DNA of 64,000 bases from Chrysemys picta bellii (GCF_011386835.1 NC_088809.1:22389067-22453066); one strand, 5' to 3'. Counted from the first letter of the stretch, positions 10,741 to 24,200 are shown. Notes: generated by a model from the sequence alone, not told the origin. Translations and numbers: made by a program.

Positions 10741-11756
10741 GCTGTGGTTGCGATCGGCCCAGCGGAGTTTGGCAGCAAAGCTGAGGTCTCAGTTTGCCAC
10801 ATGCCCAACCAAGGCCCGACTGGAGTGATCTGTTGGGGGAGGTGAGCTTTACAGGAGGGATTTAAACAGGATAAGGTGGCAGCTCCCTGCTCTAGCCCTG
10901 CCTTCCTCGCAGCCCCAGCTGCCAGAAGAAACTCCCCCACCTTGGGAGAGCTTCCACCCGTACAAGGCAGTGCTTCTCCCCAGTGACCACACCAGCCTTG
11001 AGGAATTCGGCCAAGGCACTGCTTGGGCCTGCCCCTCCCTGCCCACTAACGGGACTCAGCTTGTGCTGGGCGGATGCACCCACCGGGGCACAGCACAGTC
11101 CTAGCGCTGTACCAAACGGGCAGCACGGACTGGATTTTACAGCCCTCCCCAGGTACAGACAGTGAAACGACACAGCAGCATCCCTGTCAGTTCAACAGCG
11201 CCAGCTCTGCTCTGCTCCGTGTGGTCTCCAAACCACAGGCTGCCTGAAGAGCTAGTGCTTGCCCACACTGTTAAGCGTGGGTAAATCTGCTTGCCATGGA
11301 TCAGCGTTCATGCCGTACTCCCCACCAGTACCCAGCCCAAGCCAGGAAAGCTAGTGATCCAACCAGTGGACCAAATTCGGTGATGAATCCTGAGGTGCGC
11401 TGCGCATACGCTAACAAGAAGGATCTGCTCCACAGCCCAGCAGGAACCGTGCAGGGCAGGGCACAGAGCTCTCCCGCAGCAGTGACAGCGCTCGGGGAAC
11501 TACACACAGGGGAGCTGCCGTGGTACTTGCCTCTCCAACAATAGCTACAGTAGGTCCTCCCTCGCAGGACCAGGGAGTGCAGTGCAGAGTTCGCTCTAGC
11601 CTGGGGGTGCTCATAGCATCCTGAGCCCACCCCCAGGGAAGGGGAGCTTCTCAATGACATAATAGGCAAGATCAGCCTGCGAACCCTGGGAGGATCTGCT
11701 TCCAGAGAGTTCGAGGAGGGGACTCTACACCTGCTCAGCTGTGGTAGTGAGAAGTA

Positions 11757-13097
11757 TTATAGTGAACCTCGGCGGCAGGACCCCGGGTCCTTATCCCTGC
11801 TCAGTCTTATTAATCTCGCCTCATACGGAAGCTGTTCCATATCCCTAATCATTTTTATTGCCCTTTTCTGAACCTTTTCCAATTCCAATATATCTTTTTT
11901 GAGATGGGGCGACCACATCTGCACGCAGTATTCAAGATGTGGGCGAACCATAGATTTATATAGAGGCAATATGATATTTTCTGTCTTATTATCGATCCCT
12001 TTCTTAAGGATTCCCAACATTCTGTTCGCTTTTTTGGCTGCCGCTGCACATTGAGTGGATGTTCTCAGAGAACTACCCACAATGAATCCAAGATCTCTTT
12101 CTTGAGGGGTAACAGCTAATTTAGACCCCATCATTTTATATGTATAGTTGGGATTATTTTTTCCAATGTGCATTACTTTGCATTTATCAACATTGAATTT
12201 CATCTGCCATTTTGTTGCCCAGTCACCCAGTTTTGTGAGATCCCTTTGTAGCTCTTCGCAGTCTGCCTGGGACTTAACTATCTTGAGTAGTTTTGTATCA
12301 TCTGCAAATTTTGCCACCTCACTGTTTACGCCTTTTTCCAGATCATTTCTGAATATGTTGACTAGGACTGGGCCCAGTACAGACCCCTGGGGGACACCAC
12401 TATTTACCTCTCTCCATTCTGAAAACTGACCATTTATTCCTACCCTTTGTTTCCTATCTTTTAACCAGTTACCGATCCATGAGAAAACCTTCCCTCTTAT
12501 CCCATGACAGCTTACTTTGCTTAAGAGCCTTTGGTGAAGGACCTTGTCAAAGGCTTTCTGAAAATCTAAGTACACTATATCCACTGAATCCCCCTTGTCC
12601 ACATGCTTGTTGACCCCCTCAAAGAATTCTAGTAGATTGGTGAGGCATGATTTCCCTTTACAAAAACCATGTTGACTTTTTCTCAACAAATTATGTTCAT
12701 CTCTGTGTCTGACAATTTTGTTCTTTACTATAGTTTCAACCAGTTTGCCTGGTACTGAAGTCAGACTCACCAGCCGGTAATTTTCGGGATCACCTCTGGA
12801 GCCCTTTTTAACAATTGGCATCCCCTTAGCTATCCTCCAGTCATTTGGTACAGAAGCTGATTTAAATGATAGGTTACAGACTACAGTTAGTAGTTCTGCA
12901 ATTTCACATTTGAGTTCCTTCAGAACTCTTGGGTCAATACCATCCGGTCCTGGTGACTTATTACTGTTTAATTTATCAATTTGTTCCAAAATCTCCTCTA
13001 ATGACACCTCAATCTGGGACAGTTCCTCAGATTTGTCACCTAGAAAGAATGGCTCAGGTTTAGGAATCTCCCTCACATCCTCAGCCGTGAAGACCAA
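11757..13097 (-). pseudogene. CR1 reverse transcriptase frame
   Basis: 446-codon frame with an RT domain: NKSPGPDGI at residues 46-54, motif A YLDFQKAFD at 176-184, motif [11 protein letters not shown] at 234-243, and the active-site motif C FADD at 264-267, followed by the usual CR1 C-terminal region (LVxPHLEYC, WSPHLKKD). The active-site aspartates are present. The last 12 codons (DKDPGS onwards) are unlike CR1, showing truncation. It is detached from its endonuclease by a stop-containing segment. Confidence 0.9.
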
Positions 13098-13520
13098 TGC
13101 AAAAAATTCACGTAGTTTCTCCGCAATGGCCTTATCGTCCTCGAGCGCTCCTTTAGAGTCTCAATCGTCAAGTGGCCCCACTGGCTGTTTAGCAGGCTTC
13201 CTGCTTCTGATGTACTTACAACATTTTTTTGCTATTACTTTTTGAGTCTTTGGCTAGCTGTTCTTCACATTCTTTTTTGGTCTTCCTAATTATATTTTTG
13301 CATTTCATTTGCCAGAGTTTATAAGATTTAACTTCCACTTTTTAAAGGCTGCCTTTTTGTCTCTCACTGCTTCTTTTACATGCTTGTTTAGCTACAGAGG
13401 CGCTTTTTTGGTTCTCTGACGATGTTGTTTAATTTGGGTTATACTTTGAGCCTCTGTTATGGTGTCTTTAAAAACGTTCCATGCAGCTTGCAGGGATTTT
13501 GGCACTGCACCTTTTAATTT

Positions 13521-14345
13521 CTATTTAACAAACTTCCTCATTTTTGTGTGGTTCCCCTTTCTGAAATTAAATGCTACAGTGTTGGGCTGCTGTGGTGTTT
13601 TCCCTGCCACAGGGATGGTAAATTTAATTATATTATAGTCACTATTACCAAGCACTCCAGCTACATTCACCTCTTGGACCTGATCCTGTGCTCCACTTAG
13701 GACTAAATCAAGAATTGCCTCTCCCCGTGTGGGTTCCAGGACTAGCTGCTCCAAGAAGCAGTCATTTAAGGTGTCAAGAAATTTTACCTCAGCATCCCGT
13801 CCTGAGGTGACATGTACCCAGTCCATATGGGGAGAGTTGAAATCCCCCATTATTATTAATGTTTTTATTTTTATAGCCTCACTAATCTCCCTGAGCATTT
13901 CACAGTCACTATCACCATCCTGGCCAGGTGGTCGGTAATATATCCCTACTGCTATATTCTTATTATCTAAGCATGGAATTACTATCCAGAGAGATTTCAT
14001 GGTACAGTTTGCTTCATTTAAGATTTTTACTTCATTTGATTCTACGCTTTCTTTCACAGATAGTGCCACTCCCCCTTCCCCCCCCACATGACCTGTTCTG
14101 TGCTTCCGATATATTTTGTACCCTGGTATTACGGTGTCCCATTGATTATCCTCATTCCACCAAGTTTCTGTGATGCCTATTATATCAATATTCTCATTTA
14201 ATACGAGGCACTCTAGTTCACCCAGCTTATTATTTAGTCTCCTAGCCTTTGTATATAAGCACTTTAAAAACTTGTCACTTTTTAGCTGTCTGACGTTTTG
14301 TGATGTAATTGAGTGGGACTCTTTCATTTGACTGTTTCTCATCAC
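13521..14345 (-). pseudogene. CR1 endonuclease frame with catalytic His lost
   Basis: 274-codon frame with an exonuclease-endonuclease-phosphatase fold: ITETWW at residues 58-63 (catalytic Glu 60), GIYYRPP at 134-140, GDFN at 167-170, ILDLVLS at 211-217 and NSDYNI at 234-239. The last motif should read SDH; the His is Tyr (codon at 13637-13635), which would abolish nicking. It ends at KFVK, after which the downstream linker is broken. Confidence 0.88.
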
Positions 14346-15360
14346 ATCCTACCGATATTTTGTCATCTTCCATCCTCTCCTCCTTACTAGGACATAGAGA
14401 ATCTCCATTAATAGATCCTCCCCTAAGGGATGTCTCTGTCCCAACCACATGCTCCTCCGCATCTGTCAGCTTTCCCCCAGCCCTAGTTTAAAAACTGCTC
14501 TCTGACCTTTTTAATGTTAACTGCCATTAATCCGGTTCCATTTTGGTTTAGGTGGAGCCCATTCTTCCGGTATAAGCTCCCCCTTTCCCACAAGTTTCCC
14601 CAGTTCCTAATAAATCTAACCCCCTCCTCCTTACACCATCGTCTCATCCTTGCATTGAGACCCTGCAGTTTATCTAACTGGCCCTGCGTGCGGCACTGGA
14701 AGCATTTCAGAAAATGCTACCATGGAGGTCCTGGACTTCAATCTCTTACCTAGCAGCCGAAATTTGGCCTCCATTAACCTCACGGTACTTAATGGGAGAA
14801 ACAGGCTGGCTCAGCACAGTCAGGAGATAATTATCGACTCCGCCAATTAAAGTGGTGGGACTAATTCCCTCCTAATGCCTGATGTACTTACAATCCTCCC
14901 CAAATGTTACTAACATCCTCAGTCTCAGGATGGCCCCACTGTGGCTTCATCACAACAGAAAAGGACTGAGGAGAGCGCACTGGGGGCTTTAGCACTTACA
15001 CAAAACATATGTCCCAAGGCACAGCAGACATACAGACCCTTCTGCACAAGCACCACAGAGATGTCCACAGCAAACATCTCTCTGCCCCTTGTAACAGTCT
15101 AGCATTTCCAGGTAGCAAAAGCTCCAGTCAAAGCTGAGAAGCAGTTTCCAGTCTAACCCACTGTTTACAGTTACTCAAATACTGCAAAGGAATTCCTTTT
15201 AGGGTTGAAATGCCCCCACCCCACCACCGTGCAAAGGTTCTCTCCCTCTTGCGTCTCATAATTCACTCATAGGTGAACTGTGGCTCATCAGGACTGTTCT
15301 CCTCAGCGAGGGAGGACAAGCAAGGCAGCCTGGGAGAAAGGGTGCTTAGGATTTTTAAGG

Positions 15361-15500
15361 TAGTACAGATTCACGGATTTGTAGATTTTAAGACCAGAAG
15401 GGATCATTAGATCCTCTCTTCTGACCTTCTGTAGAACTCAGGTCACAGAATGTCATCCAATTCCCCCATGCAATACATTGTCAAAATGTTTAGGGTGTCT
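15361..15500 (-). repeat. CR1-family 3' end fragment
   Basis: The plus strand reads 'gattcacggatttgtagatt', then 'ccagaagggatcattagatc' and 'ttctgacct'. This is the reverse complement of a CR1-like 3' tail in the style common in turtle DNA (consensus about 'ttctaaggccagaagggaccattgtgatca'). Diverged. Confidence 0.6.
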
Positions 15501-15734
15501 TTAAACCTGCAGTATTTGTGGGACCTGGGCAGCCACTCAGACATCCTTCAGAGGGACCTGCCCAGCTCCAGGGATGCCTTGCCCTTTACCGTGTGGCCAC
15601 TGTTCCCTTCTGCCTCCCCTCATGGGCTACATAGCCTACCCACCCAATCCTCCCTCGAGCATCTTTCAGCATGGCTCAGTGTCAACACGCTTAAACTACA
15701 CTGAGCTCCCTCTGGAGCAGTTCGTAGACAGGTG

Positions 15735-15915
15735 ATGGGAGGAACTAGTCAGCATAGGAACCACCAAACTGGATCATACCAGGGCCCCCCCTAGCTCAGT
15801 ATCCGGATTGTGACAGTGGCCAGTAGCACCAGATGCTTTAGAAGAAGCTGAAAGAAGCCCTGCAGTGGACAATTATGGAATAACCTGGCTGTAGGGGAAA
15901 CTTCCTCCTAGGCTG
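15735..15915 (+). repeat. LINE-like repeat fragment
   Basis: Holds 'gacagtggccagtagcacca', 'gatgctttagaagaag', 'tggaataacctg' and 'ggggaaacttcctcct' in order, which I recognise as an abundant sauropsid repeat block, probably a LINE 3' region. Class uncertain. Confidence 0.5.
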
Positions 15916-16180
15916 CTCAGTTTGCAGTCAGCTTATGCCCTGAGGAAGAAGAGCATCGGTAGCGGGGTCCAGCTGGAGTCAAGGGACACCTTTAAAACAC
16001 CGTTCTTCCCTTTCCACCAGGATCTGAGCTTTACGTTTAGCAGCAGAAGACTTTACGTGCGTGCACTGTCACTGCAGGAAACGGACTTCAGTGCATGTGA
16101 AATTTCAACCTGACTGTTCCAGCCTCATATTCCCTGCTTTTGTAGTTACTTTGCTCACGCTCTCTTTTTTAAAACACTGA

Positions 16181-16471
16181 GGCTACATCCTCACTACGGG
16201 GGGCGAGAGGGGTCGATTTAAGATACGCAAATTCAGCTACGTGAATAGCGTAGCTGAATTCGACGTATCGGAGCCGATTTACCCCGCTGTGAGGACGGCG
16301 GCAAATCGACCTCCGCGGCTCCCCCGTCGACGGCGCTTACTCCTACCTCTGCTGGTGGAGTACAAGCGTCGAGTCGGGGATCGACTGTCGTGTCCCGACG
16401 AGACGCGGTAATTCGATCCCCGAGAGATTGATTTCTACCCGCCGATTCAGGCGGGTAGTGTAGACGTAGCC
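16181..16471. mobile_element. Foldback MITE with ggctacRTC ends
   Basis: 291-bp element. The left end, ggctacatcctcactac, and the reverse complement of the right end, ggctacgtctacactac, match at 15 of 17 bases. Inside lie nested inverted segments (for example 'attcagctacgtgaatagcg' with 'tagctgaattcgac') and unusually many CpG and TCGA sites (gtcgac, gatcgact, tcgatcc). Flanks are TGA and TAA, possibly a decayed 3-bp Harbinger-type duplication. No coding capacity. Confidence 0.75.
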
Positions 16472-19400
16472 TAAGACGAATAAGGAAAATAAAACCAACT
16501 TCGCAAAGGAAGGTAGCCGGTGTTTGGGTCTGACCACTGGAGTGTGAAATCTAAGGCTGTCCAATCAAATCAGAGATGGGCCAGCAAGAGTGGATCACGC
16601 TCTATGTTTCCCCGAAGCGTGAGGTAAGAGAGTGTGCCCAGGGTTTTAGTTGGGTTAATTCAAATAGACAGACAAGGTCCTTTATCTAATTGTGTGATCA
16701 TTAAATTTCACATTTGTTCCAAGCTCTGAGCTGCAAGTGTTACTAGCTGGCTTTTGTCAACCTAAAGCGAGGTTCATAAATCCATATCTAGGCACCTAAA
16801 TAAATAGTCAGATTTCCAAAGGTGAGGAGAACCTGCAGCTCCCACTGACTCCCAACGGGACAAGGACAAATGTCACCCAGGAAGAGGATGGTGCTTTAAC
16901 TGTAGAGGGCAGCGTGATAAAAAGGCATTCAGTGCAGGTGGGAGAGACGTATTGAAGAGGGGAGAAGGCAGAGTGTAGGACCAGAGGGGCGTGGGTTAGA
17001 GAGCTGCTCCACTAACTCAAATATGGCTGAACCGAGTTTCTTCACATTCCCTCCCCCAAAAATAGTTCAAACTGGGCTGAGGAGGAGCAGGAGAAATTTC
17101 AGACCAAAAGGTAATAATCAAGTACCTGAAAATAGAGTTTAGAGTGAAATCTCAACCCTGATTGCAGACCACAGTACTGTAATCTCGCGGTTGCCAATGT
17201 GCTACTGTTGGCAGCAAGTTTTGAGGAAAATCATCCCAGGCTTTGTCATTTAAATGCTGTGCCAAAACACCCCCTTCCCCGATCCTGCCATCTGATCCGA
17301 TAGGCGGCACTATGAACTAGGGCCGCTTGGAGCACGGAAATCTAGGGTACTGTACGTTTCTATCTGACCCAGCGGGATTAAGTCTGAAGCTGTCCAGCCA
17401 CCACCTCAGTTCAGCGCACCCTTTTTCATTTCCTCAGCAACACAAGGAGCAGTGGCTGGAGAGCGGGACGCTGCTAGTCAGGGCTCCTGGCTGACTGAGG
17501 CCACAAGCACAGCTGCCAGACATAGTATCACTTTGAAAGAGCTTTGCCTAAAGGGACTCCTCGGTGCAGCTGTGCTTTGGTGAATGAGGTCTCTCTGGCT
17601 GCGTGTTGCGGAAAGCAAAAGCCAGGGAGTCTGGGGCACAGGGAGCCTCCTTTTCTCGCCTCCAAGGCAGTTCGAGAGGCGCGCTCTTTCCCGGAAGGTT
17701 AAGGAAGAACACGCATGGGACTCGGCATTCTTAAGGCCAAGAGTTTCCTGGAGCCGCAAGGGGCTGGGACCTTTCAACGCTCCCTGAAAGAGCAGCATTG
17801 TAAAGCACTTCCTGCTCCAGCAGCTCTGTATGAAGCTGGTTCCGGAGAGGCGATTATCGGCAGCAACACACAGGAAGGCACGCTTTATCCCACCAGCCCC
17901 TCCCACATCCCCCCAAAATAGAGTCTCTACTGAAGAAAATGCTGAGTGTATTCCTAGGGGCAGCAGGGCACAGGAACTGTCCTCCAAGTGCAGACAGAGT
18001 TCTGCACAGTCACCCCCCCCTCAAATCTCTTGGCAAAGCCCCAAGGCCACAGCTGGTACAAGATCACAGACTGAAGTCCCTGCAGCACTGGCCTCTCCAG
18101 TCTGCTGATGTGTGGAGAAAAGTGAGAGGGGGAAATCAGTGCCTCCCAAATTCCTCTCATCTTGTGCCTCACTAAGGCACCTCAGCCATCCATTCCTACA
18201 GCATGACAAGTGTCCCTGGGCCAATTCAGAAGCTAAATTCCAAGCTAAAAGTTCCAGGGCTGGTTCCCACTGGGTTTTCCTCTTAAAGTGAGGAAGAATT
18301 TTCCTTTAAAGTAAGATCCCCGAACAGATCAACAATATAGGGAAGACAACGCAGAACTGGCAACTCACCTCCACCCTGAAGTGACACCACATGCAACTCC
18401 CCCCCCACCCCTCCAATTCACAGAAGCAAGGTAACAGATAGAAGTTCATATAATTCCAGCACCTTCCAACAGAGCTCCTGGAGGGAAAGCCTGGGGGGGA
18501 ACCAGGAGCCTCTGAAGTGACTCCTAACAAACCTGCTGCAGGAGGACAACGCCGATTGGCAGCTCTGATGTTTGAACACAGCACGACCAGCGATGCTCTG
18601 GCAGCGACCAGCATTTGAGGCTTCAGAGCAAGGTCCATGATGTGGCCTCTGTTATTTTACATACTTCTATCATCTCGCCTCCAGAGACCTAATCTCTGGG
18701 TGAGACAGAGACAATTGGCCAGACTGGTCCAGACCAGGCAAAGGCCTTCAGTCTGGAGAAAGAGACAGGGCCAACCTCGGCAGAAGCAGTCAATTACATC
18801 CTGTAAGGCCATACAAAGCTGGTGGAACCTTGACCTTCAGGTGAAGCTGAAGCCTATGAGGTACATACCATCTATGGAGTCACGAGGTTTGGTGCGTCGG
18901 GCTTTACGCATTCTGCACCTTTCAGTCAGGCTGTGGCTACATTTGCTCTTTCACTGCAGCTGTCTCCCGTACACACTGCGGGTTTCCCATTCAGCACAGC
19001 ATCCCAACTAGATGCCAAATGAATTCAGAGGCCCTCAAAACCACTGGATGTTACTAGGATTCATCTCTTCTCAGTACTTCCCTTCTAGACTCCAGCTACC
19101 TCCTCGGAGAGTTCCAAAGCCAGACCCTTGGCAGGAGGTATGAGCTGAATGTTGTGGGGAAGCGACAAAGCTGCATCTGCCAGTTTTGCAAAGAATTTAT
19201 CCCAACTCAAAGCACCACCACCAGACCATGGGGAGGACATCTCAGGATACAGAGCTTGGGAGGAGAGCGGTTTTATTTCAGCCATCCAAGTTCAAGAGGC
19301 ACACGCATTTCAAAATGCTGTCTGCCCCCAGGACCAAAGTGCACCTAACTGCTGCAGGCTTCCCGTCTGGACAATGTTGTGTGGCACTTGCAGTGAGAAG

Positions 19401-21164
19401 GCAAAGGGGCTGGAGTTGCTAGCTGTGGAGCAGGCAGACGGGGCATCTCAAAGGATGTAGCCCAAGGATAGCACCGTGCTCACGGCTAGCAACAGTGGTA
19501 CAAAACTAGCCCTAGTGATTACTGCTGCAAAACTAGGTCAAAAAAGGCTGAGGTATCTCATAGCAGATCTTGTTCGGTCTTAAAAGCAAAATAAACCTCC
19601 TCTCACTAGACACACAGCCTTTCGTCCAACTCCCTGACTGACAGGCCATCAGCCAGCCATCAAGGGGGAGCACATTTTAATTGCACGCTTCCACACTGCA
19701 AAGAGCAGGTGGCTATTTCAGGCACTGCCAGACCATGAATAAATCCCCCATATAGTAGCACCTTTTCCTAAGAATGAAGAAGGGATGCCTGCTCCACTGC
19801 CTTCATTTTCAGGAGTGGCAGAAAGGTGATGTACAGCTCTCCTGCTGCCTCCCTTCACCGCCACTGCTTCCATTCTGGGAGAGGTCCCTGCCTAGCTCTG
19901 TGGACCAGGAAGCTCCTTGCTCCAGTTTTAATCCTGTCCTAGTTGCTAGAAGATGCTTCACTCTCCAGGGCAACTCCAAATGTGTGTCAGACTGACTGTT
20001 AGACCGAGCTCCCTGGGGAGAGCATCTCTCCTGACCAGGCTGTTAAATACGAGACCTTAATGCGGAGGAGCATTTGTGCTGGCGTCTGGGAAGCCCAAGT
20101 CTTTCTGAGTGCTCACAGGCCCCTCAGAACTGGGCTGGAACTGGAGCTGCTCAGCGCTTTTATTAGTGGGATGTTTACAACAGGACCATGAGCTTCTGGC
20201 ATGTGGTCAGGAATCCAGGCACAACTGGACAAAATCTCAGTCAGTTTCCTGTGAAAACCATCGCAGGGGGAAATCTGGACGTGAAAGGTCTGCTCCGCAC
20301 TGCAGTAACCTGTTTGAGAGCCCTGGCAGATTGCGGGGGGTATCAGCTCTTCTGCAGTGGGGCAGCTTTCATAACCATTGCATACCTCCCCCTTTTATGA
20401 AGGAGAGATGTTGCAAATCAGTTCCTCTTTTCAGGCAATGGTGCAAACAACTCAGAAACCCTGAAAGGGAAGAGAGAGTAGAAATCTTATCAGCCCATGT
20501 GACTCAGGCTCCATTTATGCAACATGTACAACAACTGAGCCAAGGGACAGGGTTACAAAATAGTGAAGAGCTGTAATGTAATCAAAACTTAACAACATTC
20601 CCAGAACTGAGTTATAGTCCGGTGTGAGTTCACTGTTGGGCCCAGAACACAGCAGCACTTTTAACAGTATTCTACCCAAGTCAAGCCAGGACCCCGATTG
20701 TGTTATACCTGTCATGTACATGGGGTCTCAGCGTGCCAGAAGCACTGTGAAAGCTGCAGGTACACCCGAAGCAGAATAAGGAACGGCCAATGCTACAGGT
20801 GTAGAAATTACCACCCTGTAGTGAAGAGTCCAGGCAGGAAGTCACAGGAAACAGGGTAGGAAATATTTTGTCTAAAACTCCTTGCCCTGGTGCAGCATGT
20901 GTAGAACCTGGCCAGCATGCTGTTGGGTTGTCAACGTTGCGTGCATTTGCTTCCTGTCCACTTCATTAGCATGTGTTACAGGAAGTGTGTGGAAGCAGTA
21001 TTCTCCCTTTCTGGGTAAATTGTTTTTGCTGTGGTTTGTTTGACAACCGCAGCCCCTCCCCATGACGTTTCAAAAGAGCTGAGCCTCCACAGTGACTTTT
21101 GGGAATCAGTCCTAAGACATTTCATGTTGGACACAATGAAGGCATCAGAATTAGTGGACACTTT

Positions 21165-21270
21165 TTTGGTCTAAGAGATGTTCCCTGGGTTACACAGCAA
21201 GCTAGTGGGAGAAACCAGGAGTCCTGATTCCCACCCCCCCTTGCTCCAACCTCTAGTCTATCAGCATTAC
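21165..21270 (-). repeat. MIR-like SINE (minus strand)
   Basis: On the minus strand it reads 'caggactcctggtttctccc' followed by 'cactagcttgctgtgtaac', the central box of the same MIR-type SINE as at 4975. Confidence 0.55.
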
Positions 21271-24200
21271 ATTTGCTGTGTCAGGGTCCTTTTTTGAGTA
21301 GTTTAGACATCAGAACTGTGAGGGCAACCTGAACAAGATGGCAGCCTCAAGCCGTAAGACTAACTCTACCAGCATGTGTTCACTTAGTATAAACTACTGA
21401 GGGCCAAAGCCTGCCAGGTGCTGAGAACCTTAAAGTCCCATTGACATCAGTGGGAGTAGAGGTACTGCAGAATTTGCATACATGATAAATGTAGTGGAAT
21501 GGACAGAAATCCCCTTCTGGAAATGTCCTGGAACATTCCATTCTCTCCAGCCAATCAGTGCCAATGGCTCTGGGGGCCAGACGAGATGGTGGGGAATGGA
21601 GGGTGCTGATTGGCTGGCTGGGGGGACAGAGAAGGAAATAACTAGTGGGTGTGGAAGCAGCTGTGACCCAACTATTCTGCTGAAATAAAAATTATACAAA
21701 AAGGTAAAAACATGGTGGCCATCACCTGAAACGAGCCCTACATACAGGTCACGTGGAAGATACACACATCCAAATCAATCATCACAGCAGGACGGAGCAG
21801 GGGACCGTGGCTGCAAGGTCAAAATGTATCTGTATCCAGCAGGGGAAACACACGAGACAAAGCTCAGAGCAACCATAATAGCGCTCTATCCATTAGTGTG
21901 ACACAAAGACCCAGAGCCACAAACAGGATCACAACCAATGCAGAATTGCAGTGAGATTTCTAAAATAGATCTCTCTCATACACACATGGCACTGGCAGAA
22001 GTCTCAAATCTGCCAGGCACAACCCCACAAAAATGACAAGCTTAGTGTACTTTGAATTGCAAATCTACCACTAGGCAAAGAATTGTTCCGGTCTAGCCAG
22101 CGGCTGCACGGAGATTTCTCAGGTCTCCTTTCATTCCAAAAAGGAAATGAATGTCGACTATGGAATCCTGCACCATCGCAAATGATTTGGAAACACTAAG
22201 TAAGTTCCAGGGCAAATCCTTTTAGTAATGCTCCTCGTTTCTCCTTAATTCTTTTCTAAAAATGGCTTGCTAAAGGTTATGCAAACTCCCAGAAAATTTT
22301 TCAATCAAGCCGCATGGCACACCACAGTATTAGGAGCCATGAGAAAGATACGGTCCCACAGAAGTTCCCAGTAAAACGATAATCTATGAAGTAAAAGGAG
22401 ACAGGACAGTTCAGTTACGGCCACACAGCTGTCTCTCTCTAATCACACTGGAGTAAGGTAGCGCTGGGTGTGGAACGGACATTTAAGAGTAAGGGCAGGT
22501 GTGTGTGGGGGGGAGGGGAGGGGTTGGGAGGGAGGAAGGGGCTCTCTTTTTAATTGGGTGTAAAGGACAATTTCTCAGATTTAATGTTTCTCTCTTTAAA
22601 TAAGCGGCAAAAGGCAAAACCACACAAACACACACAGGCAGCTGTCCAAGTTAACGCAGTCTCAGAAAAGGTTTTCCTCCATCGAGTGCGGAATAAATCT
22701 CGGCATGATTAACAACATGAATGGGAGTGGAGTGCTCTTTTGGTACTAAGGGGGTGCCCTCCCTCAACCTTTGGAAAGTAGAGCTGCTCTGCTCTCTCCT
22801 CAAAGGAACGTCTTATGAAGCATGAGAGCTCTCAGCAGCACAGCCGTGATGACCTTATACAGTAGCAGCAAAAAGAGCACAGCCCTGTTCCTTTATACAA
22901 TGTGAGCAGAAAGGAAATGGAGAAAGAAGGAGTGGGCAGCCAGAGCAGACCAGAGGCAGGTGGCATGCACAGTGGCCTGCTGCAGATGAAGAATAACCCA
23001 CAACCTTCCAATGAAGTTGTAACAATTGCTCTCCAAGAAGAGAATGCAATAGTGAGGGACACAAAAAGGTACCATTCTTTCCTGGCCATTTCTCCCCAGG
23101 TCCCAGCCACAGGATGAATTTGGAAATGAAAAAAAAAAATTGCATTCTTCCAGGCCCTCCCAGAAACCAAGCTCTGTGCACTTGAGACAGCATAATGAGA
23201 AGCCACTCACTGTAGATCTTCATAATATGATTGTCCCTCTTCTAACTTGCCTGCTTTGATCAGCAGTGAAATAGTGAATACTGCTGACCTGTAAATAACC
23301 ACCATTAGGCTTCAGAGTGAACACACCATTCAGATGAGTGAGGCACTCACATGTCTCTCAGAGCTACGGTTTCAGGCTGCCTGAAGACTCCTGCAGCTAT
23401 TACTGCATCGGCTGATGCTTGGCTCACAATCTGAATCTTTCCTTCACAATTGTAAGGCCTGCAGATGCAAATGAACAAAAATGGCAGCCTCCAAAAGATC
23501 CCCCGCACTGCGTGGCTATGAGCTGCCCCCTTTGAGCCCTGCTCCCAGCACGTAATGCTCCAGGGACAGCTGGAACACCATCTGATTATGCTAGCAGAGC
23601 TTAGGAGCGAGAAGAAAAAGGGAGAGGCAAATTGGGGACTGGGAGGACAGGTAAAGAGAAGCGAGATAAGTGCCTCCTGTCACAGGGGCAACAGAGGTCA
23701 CCTGACAGGTATTTGGGCTTTGACCCTTCCTTTGGCGGCTGTGTTTTTCCCACCATTGGTAGGACCCTGTCCAGCTCAGGCAGATTCCTGAAAGGAATCC
23801 TGCCAGGCAGACATGCATGGGCAGTAGTGTGCTTGTATTTGCATCTGGCTTTCAAACAGCACTTCCAATCCGCAGTCCCCACTTCTCGCTGGTGACTCAG
23901 CATCTGCGACTGGGACATGGCTCATGCTTCTGCTTCATGCCAGTTGGGGCAGAGGGCTCCCCAACCCAGTGGCAAGTGTTGGAAAATATCTGGTGGGGGT
24001 CAGAAGAGACTGCCGGTCAGATTCACTTTGGGCAAATCCTACTCTCTCCATATGAAGATGATGATGGAGTGTGTGCATGCATGTCTCAAGAGCGAGAAAT
24101 ACAACTAAGTTTAGCAGGGCTTAACAGAATCTTAAAAACGCTGCAGAGGGAGGTGGGCGCTGTATCTCGGCCATTGCATTTTAACTTACCCCAGGTAAAG

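Larger units (their letters stand above)
11757..14900 (-). mobile_element. CR1-type LINE, 3'-truncated
   Basis: Minus-strand non-LTR retrotransposon with, in 5' to 3' order, an untranslated or decayed upstream part (about 14345-14900), an apurinic-type endonuclease frame (14345-13521), a disrupted linker (13521-13097) and a reverse transcriptase frame (13097-11757). Homology to CR1 stops around 11800, after the EARLIRLSR residues near the RT C-terminus, so the 3' UTR and octamer tail are missing. Both frames carry substitutions and the two are separated by stops, so the copy is inactive. The left end is set by loss of homology and the right end is approximate. Confidence 0.9.

Noticed and set aside
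12148..14173. Plus-strand open frames inside the first CR1
   Set aside because: Antisense shadows of the CR1 RT and endonuclease.
16343..16564. Minus-strand open frame of 73 residues
   Set aside because: Lies largely in the palindromic MITE; no conserved domain.
17478..17987. 169-residue open frame on the minus strand
   Set aside because: No domain, no splice or promoter context, low-complexity composition. A chance frame in GC-rich intron.
22500..22545. G-rich run as a regulatory or quadruplex element
   Set aside because: Short, irregular and without context; too little to claim.
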